This document shows positions 51,941-64,000 of a stretch of 64,000 nucleotides of DNA, one piece after another. Source of the stretch: Chondrosia reniformis. Its lineage: Eukaryota; Porifera; Demospongiae; Chondrillida; Chondrillidae. The notes beneath the pieces are model-generated. The model worked only from the letters and a program-made list of their open reading frames with translations, searched no databases and was not told the origin of the DNA. The position numbers were made by a program, and so were the translations under genes. The stretch is from positions 217,401-281,400 of the forward strand of contig OX359198.1 of NCBI GenBank assembly GCA_947172415.1, read 5' to 3'. The stretch's first letter is position 1, and each line of letters starts with the position of its first letter.

Positions 51941-52692
51941 TCAGGGAGTACGGTAGTACTCCCTATGTAGGGATGACACGGTTTTTTTCGTTTTCCCCAT
52001 ACATTGGTATAGGAGCGAAATCCCGAAATAGGCCGAAAATCGACAAAACAAGGCTATGTATAGCTAAATATACAATATACATACTCTAAATAGACCTTAA
52101 AAGCAAGCGAATATGTCCCGCTGGCGAAATAATAAACTTTAAAAATTCCCATTTTCGTCTTCTTCATATTCTTCTTCTTCTTATTCTTCGTCAGCCATAA
52201 CTAAAAAACTATATAAGCTTTTGGACTAATTGTTACACGAAACTACTGCAAATTTTCCGAGCTGTATTCTTTTGTAGAAGCGAGAGCGATAACGCTATTA
52301 TTGAGCATGACGGTTTTCATGACCCTAGAGTCAAGGCCTCAATAAAGTCGCCATTTTAATGACGTCATAATCAGTCGAAGATTGCGAAACCAAAATGATT
52401 TTAATTATACGAATCTAATTCCTAGCCCATGCTCCATAAAAAGTACAGAAACTAGAAATATTAAAAATTTTCTACAAAAATAGTGAAGATGTAGGGATGG
52501 CATAAAAAGTAGAGAAACAAGAAAGGGATGTTACACAGTGAAGCATTAGCTATACATGAATCCTACAAGCAAGGGTGTTGTATGATTCATGCACAGCTAA
52601 TGCTTCACTGTGTAACATCCCTTTCTTGTTTCTCTACTTTTTATGCCATCCCTACATCTTCACTATTTTTGTAGAAAATTTTTAATATTTCT
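51941..52692. mobile_element. Hairpin-ended mobile element, copy 2 (752 bp)
   Basis: The empty site is seen at 16931-16948 (GTGTTATATTATGTAATTG): the insert lies between GTGTTA and TATTATG without clear target duplication. The 5' end begins TCAGGGAGTACGGTAGTACT, a perfect palindrome around GGTA, matching copy 1. The 3' end is the tip of a long inverted repeat (arms about 52454-52562 and 52584-52692). GTAGGGATG is repeated near the 5' end and in both arms. Body sequence is otherwise unrelated to copy 1 and has no coding frame. Confidence 0.78.
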
Positions 52693-53010
52693 TATTATGT
52701 AATTGTTTCATTTAATTTTCCTATTTTCATAATAATAGCAATAAATGCATACACAGAATATTAAGAATGAATGGCTATTCATTCACTCATTACAAATATT
52801 GAAGTTTTATTACAATTATGTGATACAATAGGCCAATTCATAAAATGAAAGAGATGAAAATTTGATGTCAAATACAGTAATATGTATGCCTATAAATCCG
52901 TGTATATATAAAAATTTATGTTGTATATAATTATTATATATATAATTTAAAGTGTGTGGACCAAATAGTTAGTTGGGGCCAAATTAAATGACACAAGTGT
53001 TGCAGTCAAC

Positions 53011-56000
53011 ATGAAGTCTACACATTTGGCTGAGGTCTTTGTACTTCTCATGTTCCAGTCTGTATCACTTGCGAGCAATACTTTTTGGGTATCTTCTACC
53101 GGCCGGGACTGTGTGAATGGACCATCTTGTGATACTCTTGATGGATATTATCAAAGGAATAGCAGCATCTTCTCCACTTCAAACAGCACATGGATCTTCC
53201 TAAACGGTAGCCACAACATAACATTTACCTTACAAATAATCGGAGCTGAAAGTGTTACTTTTGAAGGAGAATCAGAATCCTGCTGTAAGCTATTGTTCAT
53301 GTATGGTGCCAGTGTTGAAATTAAAGAGAGTAGAGATATTATCTTTCAATATATGACATTAAAATTGTCAGAGCCAGGAATGAAATTATGCAAAGTAATT
53401 AATGTAGCACTTTATAGAATGAATTTAACTGGAGGTACCATTGACATGCTATATCCTTCAGGCTTGTACTCTATTGAAGTTAGCAGCTTTCAGAATGTAG
53501 ACATAGAGTTTACAGCAGAGTCCCACAAGACTTCTAATCAACTGTTCATAAGAATATGTAATGTGACACTAACTCGAGGTTGGGTTGACTTTCTTATAAT
53601 GTCATCCAATAGCAGTCTCTCCCTTGAAGAATATAAATCTGAAATATTAATAACAAACTCTACTTTTAAGAGTACTGGTTTTATATTTCAAGGAAGAAGA
53701 ATGTATGATTATGAGTTTAACAGTTCAAATAATCCAGTGAGATCATTAAAGCCAATTTTAATTGTGGAAAAGTGTAAATTTTATAATGAGATCAGTGATT
53801 ATGAATATCATTCAAATACATCTCGTCAGTTTACTGTACTAAACAGTACTGACATGGTTTCTATTAACAACTGCATTTTCAAGAACAACTACATGTTTCT
53901 GTTTATGAATAGCTACATCCTGTTTAGTGGACATAATTTAATAGTAAATAATTCAATCCGAAATGGAAACCCACTAAATATTTTCTATTCAATTTTGTTG
54001 CTTGAAAACAATTCATATTTGGAAATCAGGAACAATAGCGGTGACTATAGTGGTGGAATATATGGTTGCTTACCTCCTGATAAGGTTAAGCTTGATGCCA
54101 CTTTTGAGTATCTTTCAAAGTGTGAGAGAGAATATGTTGGTAATCAACACAGTCGATGCTTCTTTCAACCAGTAGACCAATATGGACAATGGCTAATGAG
54201 AAGTGACCTCTCTACCTTCAATGGGTCTATATCCCTGAAGAACAACATTAACCATCTTTATGAAGGTAACAACATTTATGCTGGACATATTTCAAACTGT
54301 ATTATTCAAACTCAAGATGGCAATATTACCACAAATGAAACATATCTCAAAAACTTTATTAAATTGCCATCATGGAACCCTTATGATATAGCATCTCCTC
54401 CTTATCGGTTGTGTTTATGTGGTAAGAACAGTACTAGTCCAAATGGAGATTTAATGCCCAAAGATTGCAATGGCCAGACAAATATGAGTTTATATCCGGG
54501 AGAGGAACTGATACTTTATATAAGCTTACTTGGGGATGGTTCTAATAAAAATGTACTTTATAGAATAATAGTGGAGATTGAGGGAAATATGGATTTAACA
54601 ATGTTAACGACCCAAAGGAAATGTCAAGAATATAATGTAAATAATTATAAGGTCATTAACAGTACAATTGATATTACACTTAAAACAGAATCTGAATTTA
54701 TATTCCTGTCAAACTACAATGTGACTCACAACGTACATGTTGAAGTTCACTTTCACTGTCCTCTTGGGTTTGTAAAGGAAAGCTCTTATTTACAGTCAAA
54801 TGAAAAGTGTTCCTGTAACTCTCTTTTAAAGGGTAAAGGATTTGTATGCTCAATAAATCAGGGACAACCAAAGTATCAGCAAATGCATAAGTACCGATGG
54901 ATCGGAGTACGGAATCCCTTTCTTGTAATCTTCCATTACTGTCCTTCTTTCTATTGCGATGTATCTGAGCTTCAATCAAATGGTGTAACTCTACAAGATA
55001 TAAGAGCAGAACACACTACAAAACAGTGCAACACAGTGAACCGGCGTCATGGGTTCTTTTGCAGTGAATGTCCAAAAGGTTACAGTACTACATTTGGAGG
55101 ATTTAAGTGCATAGAATGTTCAAATGTTTGGCTCCTCCTCATATTCATCTATGCGTTTGCTGGTCCTCTTCTGTTAGCCCTGCTGTTTGCCTTTAACCTC
55201 ACTATTGTACATGGAGCCATCAATGGAATTTTGCTCTATGTCAACATTGTATATCTTTATGATGACTACTTGCAAGAACATGCAAATGGTATACTTTATA
55301 TAGTCTTCTCACTTCTTAATTTTGGGACTGGAAGGAATGTATGCTTTTATGATGGAATGGATGAATTTTCTAAAACATTGCTTCAATATGCATTTCCAAT
55401 TTATCTCATAATTCTGGCAGTTTTAATAATTATCGGAGCTCAAGTCTTTAAACTCAAGTTATTCAGAGTTCAATTCATCAGTAAGAGGTGTGTTCCAGTA
55501 TTGGCCACTATTATGGTGCTGACATTTACTAGCTTTGTGGATGTCTGCTGGATCTCTCTGAGAGCTGCTGTTACCTATAGTGTTAGTTTGCAAGTTGATG
55601 ACACTGAAAGAGTACAGTCCCATTCTCCAGAATTGCTTTGGTTTTATCAGCCCAGTTTAGGGTATTTTAGGGGGAAACACCTGATTCTGGGTATGGCGGC
55701 TGTCAGCGTTTGCATCCTATATATCCTTCCACTGACTGTTGTTGTACTATTTGGAGATTTCCTGAGGAGAAGGTGCATTCACAGAACATGGTTCAGTCAC
55801 GTTATTGATGTGTTTCAAGGAGCTTACCGTAAGCCGTATGGTTTCTGGTTGGGAGTGAGATTATTGCTTAGAATCTGCTTTGTATTCATCCACACACTGC
55901 ATTATAACTTGGCCCAGTTTGCTTACACAACACTTCACGTTATATTACTCTTTCTCTGTCTTGAAAACTTGATAAAGCCATTTTGTCGAAAGATGATCAT

Positions 56001-56418
56001 AAAGGGAATTTCTTCTCGTAAGGAAGTGGAAGCTAAAGTTGGTGAGAAATTGAAAAACAGATTTTTTTCCTTCATCAGATTGTTTACATATCCACAAGTT
56101 ATAGATAACATGTCTCTGCTAAACATTATCTTTATGAGTGCGATAATAATAGGAAACCCTTACAAATACTATTTGGAGGATTTTATATGCAACTTATCCA
56201 TAGCTATTGCTATTATTCAGCTCTCATTCATTTTTGGTTTCCATGGATACATTTTCTTTCCTATTCCAAGAGGTCTCAAATTTAAATGGAGAAAATTGAA
56301 GGAATACTTTCTAAAGAGACAATCACAGGAGGGAAATATTGAAGAAGATAGTGTGGAATTTTTTCCATTCAGAGATGTACAATACGTTTCTGATCCACCT
56401 TCCTCTCAACAACAATAA
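53011..56418 (+). CDS. TM5: intact multi-pass glycoprotein receptor-like protein (1135 aa)
   Basis: Single exon, same architecture as TM3 and TM4: signal peptide, NxS/T-rich ectodomain, Cys-rich linker (GFFCSECPKGYSTTFGGFKC), about eight helices, DPPSSQQQ tail. It has a unique 5-residue insertion (CGKNSTSPNGDL) that adds a glycosylation site, and a different segment around SESEFIFLSNYNVTHNV (roughly residues 560-580), where all copies differ by in-frame indels. It is tail to tail with the complete MTHFD1. Function is unknown. Confidence 0.8.
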   Translation: MKSTHLAEVFVLLMFQSVSLASNTFWVSSTGRDCVNGPSCDTLDGYYQRNSSIFSTSNSTWIFLNGSHNITFTLQIIGAESVTFEGESESCCKLLFMYGASVEIKESRDIIFQYMTLKLSEPGMKLCKVINVALYRMNLTGGTIDMLYPSGLYSIEVSSFQNVDIEFTAESHKTSNQLFIRICNVTLTRGWVDFLIMSSNSSLSLEEYKSEILITNSTFKSTGFIFQGRRMYDYEFNSSNNPVRSLKPILIVEKCKFYNEISDYEYHSNTSRQFTVLNSTDMVSINNCIFKNNYMFLFMNSYILFSGHNLIVNNSIRNGNPLNIFYSILLLENNSYLEIRNNSGDYSGGIYGCLPPDKVKLDATFEYLSKCEREYVGNQHSRCFFQPVDQYGQWLMRSDLSTFNGSISLKNNINHLYEGNNIYAGHISNCIIQTQDGNITTNETYLKNFIKLPSWNPYDIASPPYRLCLCGKNSTSPNGDLMPKDCNGQTNMSLYPGEELILYISLLGDGSNKNVLYRIIVEIEGNMDLTMLTTQRKCQEYNVNNYKVINSTIDITLKTESEFIFLSNYNVTHNVHVEVHFHCPLGFVKESSYLQSNEKCSCNSLLKGKGFVCSINQGQPKYQQMHKYRWIGVRNPFLVIFHYCPSFYCDVSELQSNGVTLQDIRAEHTTKQCNTVNRRHGFFCSECPKGYSTTFGGFKCIECSNVWLLLIFIYAFAGPLLLALLFAFNLTIVHGAINGILLYVNIVYLYDDYLQEHANGILYIVFSLLNFGTGRNVCFYDGMDEFSKTLLQYAFPIYLIILAVLIIIGAQVFKLKLFRVQFISKRCVPVLATIMVLTFTSFVDVCWISLRAAVTYSVSLQVDDTERVQSHSPELLWFYQPSLGYFRGKHLILGMAAVSVCILYILPLTVVVLFGDFLRRRCIHRTWFSHVIDVFQGAYRKPYGFWLGVRLLLRICFVFIHTLHYNLAQFAYTTLHVILLFLCLENLIKPFCRKMIIKGISSRKEVEAKVGEKLKNRFFSFIRLFTYPQVIDNMSLLNIIFMSAIIIGNPYKYYLEDFICNLSIAIAIIQLSFIFGFHGYIFFPIPRGLKFKWRKLKEYFLKRQSQEGNIEEDSVEFFPFRDVQYVSDPPSSQQQ

Positions 56419-56945
56419 ACCTCACTTCCATCAGTTGGGGGAAGAACAGTTTTCACAAGACTATATACAATGTATCAGTTAGAATTTGATGTGCACTGCA
56501 TACATAATTTATTTACATGCTCATGTGCATGAACTTAATCAATTTGTATTTGATATGTAAGCACCTATGTAAGGGATAGCATTATAAACACCTTCAATCA
56601 ATAATAAATGGATTATTAGAAATGAGTTAATTGCAAAAACTTAACTAAATGCATGAAAAATCTAAGATACCATTTTCCTACATGCTACATGCCTATTCTG
56701 TAAAAAGAGCCTATAGGGGAACTAAACCTGAAGAGAGCTTTGGATGAAGATACAGGAGTCTTTTCTTCCTTCTTTCATCTTCTTCTCCACTGGGTCAGGC
56801 AGCTGTTTCTGGGAATTCCACCATGCATGCATGCATGCATATTTAATGGCATAACAAATCTATATATATTTCCATATTCTCTGCAATATACTGTAAGTGA
56901 ATTCAAAAATGCTATTATCAAAGTGATACAATGTGTTTTCTATAA
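56419..56945. other. TM5 3' flank, GT intron relic and MTHFD1 3' flank
   Basis: Non-coding mosaic: TM 3' flank to about 56660, a reversed piece of GT intron 1 at 56670-56822, then the AT-rich flank that touches the MTHFD1 stop codon. The same junctions appear at 48165-48600. Confidence 0.7.
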
Positions 56946-61410
<4,465 letters not shown>

Positions 61411-61580
61411 TTTCAGCTCAATTAGTAGGGAAAATCCCGTATTAATCTGCCACCAACTAATTGCAGGAGAGTTTTTGATAAGAATATTATTTTATAATTA
61501 ATACATTATTATACAATTATACATTCTTGAGACTAGTAATATTTACGAGAATAATTAATAATTATTATGCATTTTCTTAA

Positions 61581-62180
61581 TTAACCATTGTTATCCAAAG
61601 TTTTCAGAAATCCATCAATACTTTTAGCCATATTCTGATGACTATCATGAGTGGTGTCTTCTTTCAATGAAGCAGACAATTTCTGTAATTTTGATACACT
61701 TGGATCACCAACAAGAATTGTATAAAGTGCATTACTTGCTTCAGTTGAGGTAGATCTGCTCAATGTTTCCAATTGACCGGTGTTGATTGCTTCTGACGAA
61801 TGGAGAGAGACGGATATATTTTGGATTTTGCTGAACTTTAGCAGATTTAGAAGGTCGCCTTTGATGAATTTGAGAATACGCTCTCTTACTCTATCCTCTT
61901 CATTTGGCTTCGTTCTCTTCTGGTTTTCCAAGTCTTCTGAGGGAGACGTGCGTCTTTTTTTACCAGCATAGCGCACTTCAGGTGAATCATCATCGCCACT
62001 AGTGATCCAATGACCAGGTTGAGTTTCCTGATTTCGATTTCTTTCCAGAAAGTCAACCCTTCTCCTGTTGCTCCACAAAAGACCAAATAAGGCCACTCCT
62101 GCCGGAACGGCGAGGCCTGCCATAGTTCCACCGACTGCGACCAGTTTAATCAATGCATCTGTGGAAGGTTTATCAACCAT
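61581..62180 (-). CDS. Unknown 199-aa single-pass membrane protein
   Basis: Single-exon frame starting at the ATG for MVDKPSTDALIKL. A Gly/Ala/Val-rich hydrophobic segment at about 13-35 (GGTMAGLAVPAGVALFGLLW) is followed by a charged stretch with KKRR and KRTKP, then a Ser-rich C-terminal region (LETLSRSTSTEASNALYTIL). I do not recognise the family. A nearby in-frame TTG 11 codons upstream was not used as start. It lies 170 bp from MTHFD1's 5' end, with both genes on the minus strand. A decayed copy is at 63001-63475. Confidence 0.5.
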   Translation of the reverse strand: MVDKPSTDALIKLVAVGGTMAGLAVPAGVALFGLLWSNRRRVDFLERNRNQETQPGHWITSGDDDSPEVRYAGKKRRTSPSEDLENQKRTKPNEEDRVRERILKFIKGDLLNLLKFSKIQNISVSLHSSEAINTGQLETLSRSTSTEASNALYTILVGDPSVSKLQKLSASLKEDTTHDSHQNMAKSIDGFLKTLDNNG

Positions 62181-63000
62181 CACAAAATCACTGCAAGCTG
62201 ATGTTTTACGCAAGTATGTTTACTGGCTTAAACAGTGACTCATCAAAAAGGAAGTAGGCCTATGCACGCCCCGCCCATCCAGTCTATATGGTGCATTGCA
62301 GCACGGTTTCAATTACACGTGTAGGCCTACAACTATCAAAGGATCAAAATACTTGAGTTATAAAAATACTGATGGAAGTTGTAGAAAAGGCTGATTGTCT
62401 GATTGGGTACTATACAGTTAGCAGGCTGAGGTTGCCAAATGCCTTCTGCTATGAGGTATTCAAAAATTCAAACTTAAACATGGATATTATGACAATAGTT
62501 GCAAATACAGTTAAACAGATTGGGGCTGAAGACCCTGATGGAGATTCTCTAGTGCAAATAGTGAATGTTATTGGTAGCCATACAAATTTTATTACTGAGC
62601 AATATCTACCCAAAACAAACAACATTACAAAACAACATAAATACCATTTTTAAGTGCAAAATTATGATAAACCAAAAAAAGGTGACTTTGAAGATATATT
62701 ATATATATTTTTTCATTTTGTAGGATTAGGAGCTGTTGCGTCTTGAAAATGCATGGTATGTAGATTGTTTTTATGAAGTTGTTCATTTGACAGTGCTAAT
62801 TATATTACTGTGTAGCATGCTCTTATCATTTCAATGAATTGTCTTGTAAAAGTATTGACTTCCATATTTTTAATTTAACGATATATCATGTTACATTTCA
62901 AAATGGATGGCAGCGAGGATCGGAACTGCGCGCCTAGTTAATACGGAAGTTATACGAGATAGTGTACGGACATTCTTCAAAAGAGGGGCGCGGTCGTTTC
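62181..63000. other. Intergenic DNA with one weak open frame
   Basis: A plus-strand frame at 62372-62653 (93 codons, starting MEVVEKADCLIGYY) has no recognisable motif, signal or splice context and may be chance. The rest is AT-rich. No repeats were noticed. Confidence 0.4.
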
Positions 63001-63475
63001 AGCTCAATTAGACTGCCACCAACTAATTGCAGGAGAATTTTTATTATTTTTGTAATTTTAAAGAAACATTCTTGAGACAAGTAAATTGTCATTTAATTTT
63101 CTTTAATCAATATTATCCAAAGTTTTCAGAAATCCATCAATACTTTTAGCCATATTCTGGTGACATGACATGAGTCGTGTCTTCTTTCAAAGATTGGCTC
63201 AATGTTTCCTATTGATCAGTGTTGGTTGCTTCTGACGAATGAAGAGAGATAGATATATTTGGATTTTGCTGAACTTCAGTATAGATTTAGAAGGTCACCT
63301 TTGATGAATATATTCTCTTACTTTATCCTCTTTATTTGGTTCTTTTCTGGTTTTCCAAGTCTTCTAGGGAGACATGCGTGATTTCGTTCCAGAAAATCAA
63401 CCTTTCTCTTGTTGCTCCACGAAAGACCAAACTCAAGGCCACTCCTGCCGGAACGGCGTTTACGCAAGTAAACAG
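63001..63475 (-). pseudogene. Decayed duplicate of the 199-aa gene and the MTHFD1 5' border
   Basis: It starts with a piece of the sequence next to the MTHFD1 start codon (CAGCTCAATTAG, CTGCCACCAACTAATTGCAG) and continues through most of the 199-aa gene (TTATCCAAAGTTTTCAGAAA, GGAACGGCG) with several deletions and frame breaks. Its ancestor therefore spanned 61400-62215. Confidence 0.85.
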
Positions 63476-63615
63476 TAACGGGAAAATATATGAAATACCG
63501 TATATCAGCCCAATTAAACGAAAACATTCCATGAAAAACTCCCTAAACATTCAGGACCGCCCATTCAGTCACTTCAGGTGTCTTCTCGACTGACTACTCG
63601 AATTAATAGTTGGAA

Positions 63616-63831
63616 ATGGCTACCGATGGTGAGTAATGAACATTAAGATATACTATGTTAGTTGAGTTCGAGGTATTCACAGTTTACTATTCTAATAGAC
63701 CCATATACAATGGCCGCTACACCAATAAGAGGACGCGGACTTATCCTTGCTAACGAAAACTTCCGAGATGGAAAATTGGAAAAACGGGAAGGCAATACAC
63801 AGGATGTTAAATATCTTGAGGCACTTTTCAA
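63616..63831 (+). CDS. Caspase-like cysteine protease, first two coding exons (partial)
   Basis: Exon 1 (63616-63628) encodes MATD and ends at GTGAGT. Exon 2 (63699-63831) follows TTCTAATAG and reads in phase into RGRGLILANENF, then KLEKREGNTQDVKYLEALFK, ending at GTGAGA. This matches the start of the caspase p20 domain, where RGxALIINNxNF and R-G-T-x-x-D-x-x-L-x-x-x-F are typical. There is no long prodomain (only about 8 residues), as in executioner caspases. Catalytic His and Cys lie beyond the window. Confidence 0.65.
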
Positions 63832-64000
63832 GTGAGATTTACCTCATTATCAGTTGGAGATTTTGATCCGAAGCCGTGATGCCCGTATGCTGCCAATGTA
63901 TAACGGCAGTGGGCGTTGTAGTAATTGCCGCTGCCGCATTGCGGCAAGGCAGGAAGACGCTGCTCAGATTGCGTAGGAATCTAGGAATCAATGCCAGAAT
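63832..64000. other. Intron of the caspase-like gene
   Basis: Begins at the GTGAGA donor. It contains GCCGCTGCCGCATTGCGGCA, which can form a short hairpin. No other feature is seen before the window ends. Confidence 0.5.

Overview
The window is eukaryotic nuclear DNA, most likely from an early-branching animal and probably a demosponge. It has intron-dense genes with GT/AG borders, an axonemal dynein heavy chain, a cytosolic MTHFD1, the start of a caspase-like gene, and a tandem family of large, glycosylation-rich multi-pass membrane proteins of a kind I associate with sponges and other basal metazoans. The species call is inference. There are no prokaryotic features, no CRISPR array and no convincing tRNA or rRNA gene.

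Layout. (1) 200-10320, minus strand: the 5' 28 exons of an axonemal dynein heavy chain (tail, linker, AAA1, AAA2). My splice model sums to 5226 nt (1742 codons) with no frame breaks. Several introns hold G-rich minisatellites. (2) 11048-56418: a rearranged amplicon built from three gene types. These are a formate-tetrahydrofolate ligase (FTHFS, plus strand), a three-exon type II glycosyltransferase (GT, minus) and an intronless ~1130-aa membrane protein (TM, plus), in the order FTHFS > < GT TM >. It contains FTHFS-A (intact, with a new mitochondrial-type N-terminus), FTHFS-B (5' truncated), three FTHFS 3' fragments, four intact GTs (407 codons plus stop by my model), several GT scraps, and five TM copies: three intact, one frameshifted, one with its 3' end replaced by FTHFS sequence. 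(3) 56946-61410, minus: a complete trifunctional MTHFD1 (937 aa, 14 exons), the probable source of the FTHFS copies. (4) 61581-62180, minus: an unknown 199-aa membrane-anchored protein, with a decayed duplicate at 63001-63475. (5) 63616-63831, plus: the first two coding exons of a caspase-like gene that runs off the window.

GT and TM lie head to head in every unit, so one spacer (about 0.86 kb where undisturbed) probably carries both promoters. That spacer has collected insertions: two members of an unusual hairpin-ended element (23877-24763 and 51941-52692), for which paralogous empty sites exist in this window, and a 3.4-kb element with terminal inverted repeats (41010-44435) next to TTA microsatellites.

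How the genes may relate: MTHFD1 and FTHFS-A would supply 10-formyl-THF in the cytosol and possibly in mitochondria. The GT/TM pairs look like a lineage-specific surface receptor plus Golgi glycosyltransferase cassette; a joint role is inference from the repeated divergent arrangement only.
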